In this document: positions 8,101 to 16,566 of the stretch, one piece after another
Numbering within the stretch: position 1 is the stretch's first letter
How the letters are laid out: every line of letters starts with the position of its first letter
Origin: JBPOIC01 sp052034865
Lineage (GTDB): Bacteria; UBA10199; JADFYH01
DNA length: 64,000 nt
Direction: 5' to 3'
Assembly (NCBI GenBank): GCA_052034865.1
Contig: JBPOIC010000023.1
Location: 1 to 64,000, forward strand
Translations under genes and position numbers: made by a program
The notes under the pieces: model-generated
Databases searched by the model: none
What the model was told of the DNA's origin: nothing
The model's input: the letters and a program-made list of their open reading frames with translations, nothing else

Positions 8101-9918
8101 ATGAAAAAATCCTTTTCAAAATTATTACTTGTACTGTCTTTGCTTCTACCAGCCTCCTCTCTCCATGCCTCACCTGGCGATCTCGATACCACCTTCGGTT
8201 CGGGGGGATTTTCCTCTTTAATCGACTTCAATCAATCGGTAGTTTATGGAATGCCTTATGCCATTACCCTACAGCCTTCAGATGGCAAAATCGTGGTAGG
8301 AGGTTATGCGATGGATGGAAGCGCCTATGCCCATTTTGCTGTTGCCAGGCTGAATACCGATGGATCCCTCGATGAGAATTTTGGAACAGGTGGCAAAACG
8401 GATCTTTTCAATTTTGGAGGAAATCAGGCAATTCTGAAAGACCTCGCCTTACAACCTTCGGATGAAAAAATTATTGTCATCGGTTCTGATGGGAGTGGCC
8501 CCACTTTTCAGGTCGGCGTAGCCCGCCTGACTGTCGATGGGGTTTTGGATACTTCCTTTGGAGGAGGGGATGGAAAAGCCGATCTTGTTGGACCTTCCGG
8601 TGGGGAGGATTTCGGCGAGGCTGTTGAAATTCAATCCGATGGGAAAATAATCGTCGGTGGATACAGTTCCACCTCTAGCCAAAGTTATGTTTTCAGGATG
8701 AACTCCGATGGCCAGCTGGATTCTGGTTTTGGATCAGGAGGAGTCTCGGGTTTTCTGGCCGATCCAGGGACAGGAATATTGAAAATCGAAGATATCGCAT
8801 TGCAATCGGATGGCAAGGTTGTGATCGCTGGTTACGACAGTAGCGGGACCTCAAACGCTCACATCAGCCTTGCCCGCCTGAATAGCGATGGAAACCTGGA
8901 TACGACTTTTGGATTGAATGGTTACGCCACCCTTCCCACTCTTTCTGCTACCGGAGAATATGCGACAGGTCTTCAGATTGGAAATCAGGATGAAATTTTT
9001 GTGGGAGGCGTAACAAATAAAGCAGGCCAGGACTCTGCCCTGGTTGTGAAGCTTACATCCTCCGGAGATCTGGATACCAGCTATGGAACTAACGGGTTTA
9101 CAACCTGGAATCCGGGCACTGGTTACACAGATGAGCTCTCGAGTCTGGTCCTTCAGGCGGATGGTAAAATCGTCGCCTCGCTTGTCCATTATCATTCTGG
9201 CACCTCCGTTTCCCAATTCTCGGCTTTCAGACTTAATGACGATGGTTCTCTTGATGAAACTTTCGGAACCGCTGGAAAAGTGAATCTCAATTATCCGGAT
9301 CTCACAACCGCAATCTCCTGGACCATTGGAGTGGATAGCAGCGGAAACATTGTTCTTGCTGGTGCCGGCATTGAAGGCTCTCAATCACACTTTGCTCTTG
9401 CACGCCTGAGTGGCAATAGCGCCGATCTTGAAATTTCAGCCTCCGCCACCCCATCGACAGCTCAATTTGGCGATTCGGTAACCCTGACTTTCACCATCAC
9501 AAACAACGGACCGGATGCCAGCGGCGCCATTACCTTGACGGATACCTTACCCAGCGGACTTACTTTCACAAGCATTACCCCTTCGGCAGGATCCTGCACG
9601 GGGACAACCACTCTTACCTGCAGTCTTGGAGCACTTGAGAATGCAGAGACAGCAACCGTCACCTTGATTGTTTCCGTCGCGAACGCATCCCAAACTTCCA
9701 ATATAGTGACCCTCAGTGCCAATGGATCGAGTGATAGTGATTCAACCAACAACACGACCACCCAAAACCTGACATCAACCACGAGCTCTTCAGGCGGATG
9801 CAACCTGAATTCTTCTGCAAATTCCAAAATCGGACTTCTCTTCTTTCCACTCGCAGGACTCGTTCTTATTGAAACCTATCGACGGTTAAAGAAAGCCTCT
9901 CTTCTGAGGCATTCATAA
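8101..9918 (+). CDS. Secreted delta-60 repeat protein with DUF11 domain and GGC-type C-terminal anchor
   Basis: 605 residues. A signal peptide (MKKSFSKLLLVLSLLLPASS) is followed by seven copies of a ~55-residue repeat ending in LDTTFG(S/T)(G/N)G-like motifs (LDTTFG, LDENFG, LDTSFG, LDSGFG, LDTTFG, LDTSYG, LDETFG), each with an LQxDGKIVVGG-type strand. This is the delta-60 repeat, expected to form a beta-propeller. Then comes a DUF11-like domain (about 440-555; TNNGPDASG, DTLPSGLTF). The C-terminus has SSGGCNLN, a hydrophobic helix and a basic tail, the layout of JDVT/MYXO/GlyGly-CTERM sorting signals cleaved by rhombosortase-like enzymes. The ATG has a strong AAGGAG. Surface exposure is an inference. 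Confidence 0.85.
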   Translation: MKKSFSKLLLVLSLLLPASSLHASPGDLDTTFGSGGFSSLIDFNQSVVYGMPYAITLQPSDGKIVVGGYAMDGSAYAHFAVARLNTDGSLDENFGTGGKTDLFNFGGNQAILKDLALQPSDEKIIVIGSDGSGPTFQVGVARLTVDGVLDTSFGGGDGKADLVGPSGGEDFGEAVEIQSDGKIIVGGYSSTSSQSYVFRMNSDGQLDSGFGSGGVSGFLADPGTGILKIEDIALQSDGKVVIAGYDSSGTSNAHISLARLNSDGNLDTTFGLNGYATLPTLSATGEYATGLQIGNQDEIFVGGVTNKAGQDSALVVKLTSSGDLDTSYGTNGFTTWNPGTGYTDELSSLVLQADGKIVASLVHYHSGTSVSQFSAFRLNDDGSLDETFGTAGKVNLNYPDLTTAISWTIGVDSSGNIVLAGAGIEGSQSHFALARLSGNSADLEISASATPSTAQFGDSVTLTFTITNNGPDASGAITLTDTLPSGLTFTSITPSAGSCTGTTTLTCSLGALENAETATVTLIVSVANASQTSNIVTLSANGSSDSDSTNNTTTQNLTSTTSSSGGCNLNSSANSKIGLLFFPLAGLVLIETYRRLKKASLLRHS

Positions 9919-9942
9919 AGAAGGTCTAAAAATCTGATAAAT

Positions 9943-9980
9943 AAAAAACCCCTCATGGATATTTCCAGAGGGGTTTTTTT
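9943..9980. terminator. Bidirectional rho-independent terminator
   Basis: AAAAAACCCCTC and GAGGGGTTTTTTT form a perfect stem, with a nested TGGA/TCCA extension in the loop. A-tract and T-tract on the two sides let it serve both the plus-strand delta-60 gene and the convergent minus-strand small gene at 9998-10276. Confidence 0.9.
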
Positions 9981-9997
9981 ATAGGGGTTATCTTGAA

Positions 9998-10276
9998 TTA
10001 TTTTTCAATTCCGAAAGATTTGATCAAGGTCTGCAACTCGCGGTTGGTTAACGTGGACAGGGCGTGTTTCACCTTGGGAGATAATTCCTGCATGTGTTTG
10101 ATGTCTACCGTTCCACTTTGTTCACGATCAATTTCCTGGCGAAGTGAGAACGCAAGCTCTTTTAATCCTTCCCGCACTTCCTTTTGTGAAAGAGAGCCAA
10201 GTTTGTCGATTGATTTGAACTCCTCATGTTCGACCAGATAAAGAAGAATTTCGCTCAAAGTATCTTTGGGTAGCAT
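9998..10276 (-). CDS. Small acidic/helical protein of unknown function
   Basis: 92 residues, no signal peptide and no membrane segment, predicted mainly helical (SDKLGSLSQKEVREGL-type amphipathic stretches). I do not recognise the family. It is bounded on its 3' side by the bidirectional terminator and lies about 50 bp downstream of the zinc-ribbon coiled-coil gene on the same strand, so co-transcription is possible. Codon use looks like its neighbours, which supports it being real. Confidence 0.6.
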   Translation of the reverse strand: MLPKDTLSEILLYLVEHEEFKSIDKLGSLSQKEVREGLKELAFSLRQEIDREQSGTVDIKHMQELSPKVKHALSTLTNRELQTLIKSFGIEK

Positions 10277-10325
10277 AAAATCTCCACCGATGCTGGCGAT
10301 ATTTCCAGCGATTTGGACAAATTAT

Positions 10326-11057
10326 TTAAGCTGAAGCAGGAATGTACAAAATTCGATTACAGGAAGGACAGCCGGTAATTTCCAAAAACTTCTGCATCTC
10401 GATAAAAAGCTGAGGAGGAATATGCATATTGCATTCCTGACAGACACCCGCAACCGCACTGGCAATCGCAGGCCTGCGTCGAAGCAGAACCTGTTCATAT
10501 CGATCGACCAGCTCTGAATCGAGAGTTGTTAATAAATTCTGTTTTAAATCGATCTGAGACTCCAAATCTTTCTGAAGCGCTGCAATCTCGGAGCCTATTC
10601 TATTTTTCTCGACTGTCACCTTTTCCTGAATTGCCTGTGTTTCCAGCTCCAGGGGAAGTACTTCTGTCTTTAAGCTTTCAATCTGACCCATCAGTTGCAT
10701 CAGACGGGTTTCGTTATCGATGCTCTGCTTTTTCAAAGTAGAGATTTCCTTGCCGGCCGCCTGGAACTCTTTGGTGGTTTTAAGCTCATACGTTTTCGAT
10801 TCACGCTCTTTTATTTTTTCACGCGCATCGATCAAATCACTTTCCAGACGTCTGGCTTCAAACTCCAGGGTATCCAGCTGCTTTTTTTTCTCAGAAAAAC
10901 TTTGGGATAAAGCCACCAGCTTTTCTTCCATCTCTTTTAAGTTTTGAGGAAGCTCTTGAAGAAGCGATTGAAAACGGTAGATCCTAGTTTCAATCTCGGT
11001 AAGACCTGACAACTTCAGCAAATTATCCTGCAACTCCCTTGGACTCATGGGACTCAT
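10326..11057 (-). CDS. Coiled-coil protein with C-terminal C4 zinc ribbon (COG1579-like)
   Basis: 243 residues. About 180 residues of continuous heptad-rich coiled coil (EKLVALSQSFSEKKKQLD and similar) lead to a C-terminal zinc ribbon, CQECNMHIPPQLF...GCPSC (four Cys in CxxC pairs, about 205-235). The arrangement matches the COG1579/CT398-like family, coiled-coil hairpins with a Zn ribbon and an unsettled cellular role. The start has two nearby Met codons (11057 and 11048). The CAU tRNA lies upstream on the same strand. Confidence 0.82.
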   Translation of the reverse strand: MSPMSPRELQDNLLKLSGLTEIETRIYRFQSLLQELPQNLKEMEEKLVALSQSFSEKKKQLDTLEFEARRLESDLIDAREKIKERESKTYELKTTKEFQAAGKEISTLKKQSIDNETRLMQLMGQIESLKTEVLPLELETQAIQEKVTVEKNRIGSEIAALQKDLESQIDLKQNLLTTLDSELVDRYEQVLLRRRPAIASAVAGVCQECNMHIPPQLFIEMQKFLEITGCPSCNRILYIPASA

Positions 11058-11180
11058 TTTTTTCTCCGTCGATTTCTTTAAAAGATTGAATTGAAGACGA
11101 GAACTTATTTTTAAAACTTGGAGGAAATAAGAAATGAAAAACAGCTCCTATTTCTTTTTCATTACCCATCTATCCATCGA

Positions 11181-11255
11181 TGGGCCCACCTGGATTCGAA
11201 CCAGGGACTGCCCGGTTATGAGCCGGGAGCTCTAACCAGACTGAGCTATAGGCCC
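11181..11255 (-). tRNA. tRNA with CAU anticodon, probably tRNA-Ile2 (lysidine)
   Basis: A full cloverleaf is readable on the minus strand: acceptor GGGCCTA/TGGGCCC, D arm with AGCTCAG...GGTTAGAGCT, anticodon arm CCCGG-CTCATAA-CCGGG, T arm CCTGG-TTCGAAT-CCAGG, discriminator A. The CAU anticodon fits Met or Ile2. Pairs C4:G69 and C5:G68 are present, which favours the TilS-modified Ile2 species over elongator Met; this is inference. CCA is not encoded. Two direct GAAAATTTTC copies lie just upstream. Confidence 0.9.
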
Positions 11256-11406
11256 GAAAATTTTCAAAGAAAATTTTCCTTACGAATTGTTATTCGTACT
11301 CTTTAGTTTGGGGTACCACAAAAAAACCCAATACCCTTCGACAAGCCAAATCCCCTGCAGGAGGATCTGGGTGTCCCATTGAACTGAGATCTTATAACCC
11401 TGTTTT

Positions 11407-13215
11407 TTACCAATCGACAAAACTCTTGAGTTTTTTTGCACGCGAAGGATGTCGCAATTTGCGGAGGGCCTTCGCTTCGATCTGACGGATACGCTCACGG
11501 GTGACCTGGAAATCGCGACCCACTTCTTCAAGAGTATGGTCTGAACGCTCCCCAATTCCAAAGCGCATTCTCAAAACTTTTTCCTCGCGCGGAGTTAAGG
11601 TTGAAAGCACCTTGCCTGTCGAATCCGACAAACTCATGTTCACTACGGCATCTGAAGGACTGATCACCGACTTGTCTTCAATGAAATCTCCTAAATGAGA
11701 ATCTTCTTCTTCACCGATCGGAGTTTCGAGAGAGATCGGTTCTTTGGCAATCTTTAGAACCTTACGGACCTTTTCAAGCGGCATCTCCATCTTCTCGGCG
11801 ATTTCTTCCGGAGAGGGCTCGCGACCAAGATCCTGGACGAGATAACGCGATGTGCGCACCAACTTATTGATCGTTTCGATCATGTGGACCGGAATTCGAA
11901 TCGTGCGGGCCTGATCGGCAATCGCACGGGTAATCGCCTGACGAATCCACCAGGTCGCGTAGGTCGAAAATTTATAGCCGCGCTTGTACTCGAATTTATC
12001 GACAGCTTTCATCAGGCCGATGTTTCCTTCCTGAATCAGATCTAAAAACTGAAGGCCCCGGTTGGTGTATTTTTTGGCAATGCTCACCACAAGCCTGAGA
12101 TTGGCCTTTACCAATTCTGATTTGGATTGATCGGCCAGATATTCTTCACGATTGATTTCTTTATAAATCTTTCGAAGGTTTTCGGCAGAGTGCCCGTACT
12201 CCATTTCCAGGGTGTGGATTTTTTTCTCGCTAGTGGCGATGTTTTTTAGAATTTCAGAGACGCTCTCTTTGGGAAGTTTGGAGTCTTTTACAAGCTTACG
12301 CAAAGCATACTCGCTGCGCTTGACGACTTTGATCCGCTCCCGCAACTCGGCGTAGGGAATTTTCAATTTATGGGCATGATCGCGCATGAGACGTTCTTCT
12401 GCGTCGATCTGATCGATGATTTCCTTAAATCGATGGGTGATGAGGTTGATGGTTTTACGGTTAAAGCGCATTTCCTTGATGCACTGAACCATCTTGCCCT
12501 GAGACTCTGTCACCAGGGTTTTTTGCTTTTGGTAGGCCTTGTCTTTTCCTTCTAAAGAAACAAGCTTGCGGGTGAGCTTTTCGTGAGCGGAAGATAGAAG
12601 TTTGAACTTCGCAAAATGCTTCATAAGCCGGTTGCGATGTTCGGTCTCATCAAACTCTTCTTCATTGGTCATGTCTTCGAGATCTTTGACGACCTCAACA
12701 ATGCGGAGTTTGTTTTTCTTAAGCGATTCTCCAAGCTCCAGCACTTCCTTGATTCCGATGGGTGAAGTGAGAAGAATATTCAAAACCGCATCTTCATGAT
12801 TTTCGATCTGCTTGGCAATCTCCACTTCCCCTTCGCGGGTGAGCAGTGGAACAGTTCCCATTTTTCTCAAATACATCCGCACCGGATCGGTCGATTTTAC
12901 AAAGGTATCCGCAGCGGCTTCTTCTTTTTCTTTTGCGCTTTCCTCTTCTTCGTCGCCTTCATCGTCATCTTTGTTTTTTTCTTCTCCGGATGGTTTTGCA
13001 GGAGAGACCGTTTTCTTGGAGGTTTTGGAATCGTCTTCATGCTCGACGATTTCGATATCCATTTCATCGAACATCGATAACACGTCATCGATGGCATCAG
13101 CCGAGGTGATCTCTTCAGGCAGGATGTCATTCACCTCTTCATAGGTGAGGAAGCCTTTCTCCTTACCCAGACTAATGAGTTGCTGGATTTCCTTGTTGTT
13201 CTTTTCTTTTTGCAT
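11407..13215 (-). CDS. rpoD: Primary RNA polymerase sigma factor (sigma-70)
   Basis: 602 residues. Region 1.1 at the N-terminus is followed by an acidic low-complexity linker (Glu/Asp/Lys-rich, about 55-105) and region 1.2 (DPVRMYLRKMG). The large non-conserved insert comes next, then region 2 with the core- and -10-binding segment (YATWWIRQAITRAIADQ), region 3, and region 4.2 (RERIRQIEAKALRKLRHP) near the C-terminus. It is the vegetative sigma factor. It closes the rpsU-dnaG-rpoD macromolecular synthesis operon. The 284-bp gap upstream could hold an extra promoter. Confidence 0.97.
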   Translation of the reverse strand: MQKEKNNKEIQQLISLGKEKGFLTYEEVNDILPEEITSADAIDDVLSMFDEMDIEIVEHEDDSKTSKKTVSPAKPSGEEKNKDDDEGDEEEESAKEKEEAAADTFVKSTDPVRMYLRKMGTVPLLTREGEVEIAKQIENHEDAVLNILLTSPIGIKEVLELGESLKKNKLRIVEVVKDLEDMTNEEEFDETEHRNRLMKHFAKFKLLSSAHEKLTRKLVSLEGKDKAYQKQKTLVTESQGKMVQCIKEMRFNRKTINLITHRFKEIIDQIDAEERLMRDHAHKLKIPYAELRERIKVVKRSEYALRKLVKDSKLPKESVSEILKNIATSEKKIHTLEMEYGHSAENLRKIYKEINREEYLADQSKSELVKANLRLVVSIAKKYTNRGLQFLDLIQEGNIGLMKAVDKFEYKRGYKFSTYATWWIRQAITRAIADQARTIRIPVHMIETINKLVRTSRYLVQDLGREPSPEEIAEKMEMPLEKVRKVLKIAKEPISLETPIGEEEDSHLGDFIEDKSVISPSDAVVNMSLSDSTGKVLSTLTPREEKVLRMRFGIGERSDHTLEEVGRDFQVTRERIRQIEAKALRKLRHPSRAKKLKSFVDW

Positions 13216-13499
13216 AAGCGGCGGGTCTCCCGGTGCCCAAATAATGGATGAGAGAAAACAGGCTATTATTCACTCTCTCAATTTTGGGCAACCAATCCTG
13301 TTTTGCGTGCTGGTTTATCTCAAGAAGATCCTCTCTTGCCAGACAGAGGAGATCTCTTCAGCATCAGAAAGACTTGAACACGCTTCACTGCTTTTAAAAA
13401 AGTCGGAGGAAATACTGCGTCCTCACTTAATAGATAGCGCAGTGAGAGAACTTGTACTGCATCCTCTCTTTTAAAAGCAGAAAAGGTACGAACAAACTA
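13216..13499. other. Non-coding spacer between dnaG and rpoD
   Basis: 284 bp without a convincing gene. It contains two near-identical pieces, tactgcgtcctcactt and tactgcatcctctctt, about 40 bp apart, and A/T-rich stretches. An internal promoter for rpoD would be expected here by analogy with other bacteria, but I could not pick out a reliable -35/-10 pair. Confidence 0.4.
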
Positions 13500-15302
13500 T
13501 CAATGATTCATCGAATCCAAAATCTGTTGTTTTTGCTCAATCAGCTGAGGAACCCGCTCCAAATCGTTGCGGGCTTCAGCCTCTTTAATCTGAAGCGACA
13601 GGGCTTTCAGCTGGTGCTTCAAAAAGCGTGTCCGAATTTTTTTGATACATCCTTCAATACATGAAGAAAGACTGTCTTCTTCAAGAGGGTTTTCGTTGAG
13701 CTCCAGTCGGGTGACGGCTCCGGCCAAACCTGCCTCTTCGGCTTTGCGATGAATTTCTGAAAGAGTCATTCCTCTTACTCCATCGAGTCCCCAAAAAAAA
13801 TCGACCATTTTCTGGACAGGGGAGCCAGCAAACTGCTCGCAGGAAATTCTTTTAAGGATGACGTCCCGTGTTTTGGGATAACGTAGAAAAATTTCCAGCA
13901 ATAGATCTTCGGCACTGATCTTTTCACGCGACGGCTGCCCCTGGGCGGTCATTAGCGCGGCTGGTTTTTTCTTTCCTAACTGCTCTATCAGCCAGGATTC
14001 CGGAATATTCAGAAATTCGCTCATCTTTCGCAGGTGCAAATTTCTTTCTACCGGATGAATCAGTTTTTCAAAATAAGGCCTCAGCTGCTCTAAAGCCCTT
14101 GTTTTGCCGGCTATGTCACTTGAGTTGCGGGCGAGAACCTTATCGATGACAAGAGAGAAAAGGTTTCGTGTTTCCTTCAACTTTTCTTCAAAGGCGACCT
14201 TTCCGTGTTTTCTCAAGAAGGAATCAGGATCTTCCCCTGCAGGTAACAGAAGCACTTTGGGAGTAGTTTCCTGATCCAAAAAAAGATCCAGGGCCCTCTC
14301 TGCTGCTTTCATTCCGGCTTCATCCGCATCAAAAAGCACCACTATTTCATCTACATAGCGCTTAAGCAACCCGATTTGTTTGGGTGTTAAGGCCGTCCCC
14401 AGAGGAGCCACAGCCTCTTCATATCCAAACTGATGCAAGGCAATCAGGTCGAGATAGCCTTCCACCACAAAAGCACGTTTATTTTTGCGAAAGGCTTCTT
14501 TAGCCCAAGGCAAACCAAAAAGGATAGCACTTTTGTCGTAAATGGGAGAATCAGAGCTGTTGATATATTTGGCTGCCTGAGTCTGGGAGTCCAGGGTACG
14601 TCCCCCCATCCCAACCACTCGTTTATTTGGGTTTAATATAGGAAAAATCAACCGTCCCCGAAAACTTTCATAAGGACCATACTCACCTTCGCGAAGAACT
14701 CCCGCCAAAACCGCTTTTTCGAGCGGGATGTTATCAGCCCTTAGTCGTTTGATGAGTTCAGAGCCCTGAGCAGGTGCAAATCCCAAACGAAATTTTTGAG
14801 ATTCATCCAACGTCAGCCCACGGCTTAAAAGATACTGTCGACCTTTCTCTCCTGCTGAAGCACTCTGCAAAACTTCCTGGTAATAGGCTGTAGCGATTTC
14901 ATTGACTCGAAATAAGATCTCTTTTTCATCTTTTGAATGGGTTTTGGGGTGAGCCAAATCCTCTAACGCAATCCCTGCTTTATCCGCCAGCTTTTCAACA
15001 GCTTCCGGAAAGCTTAAGTGATCCATTTTTGAAACGAATCCGAAAATGTCACCACCTTCATGGCATCCAAAGCAATGAAAAATCTGTTTATCCTGGCTGA
15101 CAACAAAGGAGGGAGTTTTTTCGGAATGAAAGGGGCAAAGCCCTTTGAAATTCCGACCTGCTTTTTTCAAGGGAAGATATTCAGAGATCAAGTCGATCAG
15201 ATCGATCCGACTTTTAATCTCACTCAGTATGGATTCTGAAAACAAGGCCTGTTTATACCCCGTATTGATGGAAGGAAAAACAACGCGCCCGCCGATATTC
15301 AC
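13500..15302 (-). CDS. dnaG: DNA primase
   Basis: 600 residues. The CHC2 zinc-binding domain is intact (C56, H59, C77, C80 in GLCPFHSEKTPSF...FHCFGC). The TOPRIM catalytic domain has VVEGYLDLIALHQFG (about 275-290) and VLFDADEAGMKAAERALDL (about 325-343). The C-terminal ~150 residues form the helicase-binding region. It synthesises RNA primers at the replication fork. The frame opens at a GTG (15302), giving about 20 residues more than usual. A TTG at 15245 would start at FSESILSEIK, the normal DnaG N-terminus, so the start is uncertain. Confidence 0.95.
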   Translation of the reverse strand: MNIGGRVVFPSINTGYKQALFSESILSEIKSRIDLIDLISEYLPLKKAGRNFKGLCPFHSEKTPSFVVSQDKQIFHCFGCHEGGDIFGFVSKMDHLSFPEAVEKLADKAGIALEDLAHPKTHSKDEKEILFRVNEIATAYYQEVLQSASAGEKGRQYLLSRGLTLDESQKFRLGFAPAQGSELIKRLRADNIPLEKAVLAGVLREGEYGPYESFRGRLIFPILNPNKRVVGMGGRTLDSQTQAAKYINSSDSPIYDKSAILFGLPWAKEAFRKNKRAFVVEGYLDLIALHQFGYEEAVAPLGTALTPKQIGLLKRYVDEIVVLFDADEAGMKAAERALDLFLDQETTPKVLLLPAGEDPDSFLRKHGKVAFEEKLKETRNLFSLVIDKVLARNSSDIAGKTRALEQLRPYFEKLIHPVERNLHLRKMSEFLNIPESWLIEQLGKKKPAALMTAQGQPSREKISAEDLLLEIFLRYPKTRDVILKRISCEQFAGSPVQKMVDFFWGLDGVRGMTLSEIHRKAEEAGLAGAVTRLELNENPLEEDSLSSCIEGCIKKIRTRFLKHQLKALSLQIKEAEARNDLERVPQLIEQKQQILDSMNH

Positions 15303-15425
15303 CTGGTGGAGATACCAGCCGAGTTTCTAATACATTCTCATTTCACAAAAATCGGACTATTCCCAAGGGAAGACTCTCCGACCTCTTATAAGAGGAAAGT
15401 CACAGCCAAAAACCAGATCACTGTT

Positions 15426-15617
15426 TTAGAAAGGACGGGTTCTTTTAAGAGAACGTTTTCGCGCGGCGATCGCCTTTTTCTTTTTCTTGATGCTGGGCTT
15501 CTCATAATGCTCACGTTTACGAAGCTCTGAGATAATCCCGGCTTTTTCACATTGTTTTTTAAAACGACGGACTGCACTTTCGAAGGTTTCGCCCTCTCTT
15601 ATCTTGACGATCGACAT
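15426..15617 (-). CDS. rpsU: 30S ribosomal protein S21
   Basis: 63 residues and strongly basic, with the S21 pattern of REGETFESAVRRFKKQCEKAG followed by LRKREHYEKPS and a Lys/Arg-rich tail. S21 is a small-subunit protein involved in initiation. It leads the classical rpsU-dnaG-rpoD operon, 123 bp ahead of dnaG. The promoter at 15706-15733 is about 90-115 bp upstream of the start. Confidence 0.95.
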   Translation of the reverse strand: MSIVKIREGETFESAVRRFKKQCEKAGIISELRKREHYEKPSIKKKKKAIAARKRSLKRTRPF

Positions 15618-15705
15618 AAATTCTAAAAACCCCTTTCTAAATCCTTAAGGATAGAAGCCGTTAAAACAACGCGCTCAACCCCATCCGGCAATTGAAAAAT
15701 GCGAC

Positions 15706-15733
15706 ATGATAGGAAGAGCCCCCATCCTGTCAA
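15706..15733 (-). promoter_or_regulatory. Sigma-70 promoter for rpsU-dnaG-rpoD
   Basis: On the minus strand TTGACA (15733-15728) is followed after 16 bp by TATCAT (15711-15706), a perfect -35 and a 5/6 -10. It lies in the gap downstream of the HIT gene and upstream of rpsU, so the housekeeping sigma factor would drive its own operon. Position and quality make this one of the two best promoter calls in the window. Confidence 0.75.
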
Positions 15734-15784
15734 TAAAAAATTCTTTGTCTTTTCTCAAACAATCTCAGGACGTTAGATCGATCT

Positions 15785-16132
15785 TCACCTCGCCAGCGAA
15801 GGGCCTAAGGGTTGTCCTCCCAACAGATGAAGATGGAGGTGAAAAACCGTTTGTCCTCCATCGGATAACGTATTGAGAACACAGCGATAACCTTTTTCGG
15901 AAATTCCCAAATTTTTCGCCAGCTTTTTAGCTGTTAAAAGCAAATGGCCGAGAATGGAGGCAGAGTCGGATTCCACCTCATTTAAATGTGAAAAGTGTTT
16001 TTTGGGAATAATGAGCACATGAGTGGGGGCCTGCGGATAAAGATCCCGAAAAGCAAGCACCGTTTCATCTTCGTAAAGAGTCTGACAGGGGATTTTTTTT
16101 TCAACAATTTGACAAAATATACAGTCCGCCAT
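15785..16132 (-). CDS. HIT-family nucleotide-binding hydrolase
   Basis: 115 residues. An N-terminal CIFCQIVEKKIP and a C-terminal histidine triad (VFHLHLHLLGG, His at alternate positions) identify a HinT-type protein, which hydrolyses purine nucleoside phosphoramidates. It is complete. It sits 21 bp downstream of hisI and is last in the hisA-hisF-hisI-HIT run; such pairing with his genes is common but its meaning is unclear. Confidence 0.92.
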   Translation of the reverse strand: MADCIFCQIVEKKIPCQTLYEDETVLAFRDLYPQAPTHVLIIPKKHFSHLNEVESDSASILGHLLLTAKKLAKNLGISEKGYRCVLNTLSDGGQTVFHLHLHLLGGQPLGPSLAR

Positions 16133-16153
16133 CCTGACCTCATCGAATTAGGC

Positions 16154-16546
16154 TTATTTTTTATAAACGCTTTCTTCTTCGAAGACCTTGTTTCCAACCG
16201 TAACAACCTGACCCTTTTCGATCTTGTTGAAAAAACAGCTCCGATAACCGGTATGGCAGGCGGCAACATTTTGTTTGATTTTGACCAACAGGCAGTCATG
16301 ATCGCAATCGAAATAAACTTCACGCACTTCCTGAGTATGACCAGAAGATTCTCCCTTGATCCACATTTTGTTGCGGGAACGGGAATAAAAAGTCGCAAAA
16401 CCTGAGGTGAGGGTTTTTTCAACCGCCTCACGGTTCATGAAAGCAACCATCAAGACCTCGCCATTTTCAATATCCTGCATCACTGCAGGGATCAGGCCTT
16501 TATCATCGAATTTCAGGGAAGAAAGAATCGAATCAAGTGTGCTCAT
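16154..16546 (-). CDS. hisI: Phosphoribosyl-AMP cyclohydrolase
   Basis: 130 residues, a stand-alone HisI without the HisE domain. Visible are GEVLMVAFMNREAVEKTL, SRSRNKMWIKGESSGH, and the metal-binding FDCDHDCLLVKI...CHTGYRSCF cysteines. It opens the adenine ring of PR-AMP in histidine biosynthesis. It is 20 bp after hisF in a his operon; hisE, hisH and the early genes are not in the window. Confidence 0.94.
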   Translation of the reverse strand: MSTLDSILSSLKFDDKGLIPAVMQDIENGEVLMVAFMNREAVEKTLTSGFATFYSRSRNKMWIKGESSGHTQEVREVYFDCDHDCLLVKIKQNVAACHTGYRSCFFNKIEKGQVVTVGNKVFEEESVYKK

Positions 16547-16566
16547 AAATCTCCTTGAGGTCCGAG

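Noticed and set aside
9083..9384. Antisense and alternate open frames within the delta-60 gene
   Set aside because: They arise from the repeated codon pattern of the propeller units and have no start sites or homology-like motifs.
12796..13144. Overlapping plus-strand open frames inside the 5' part of rpoD
   Set aside because: They are the antisense of the acidic low-complexity linker, which gives long Ser/Phe-rich frames; no start signals are seen.
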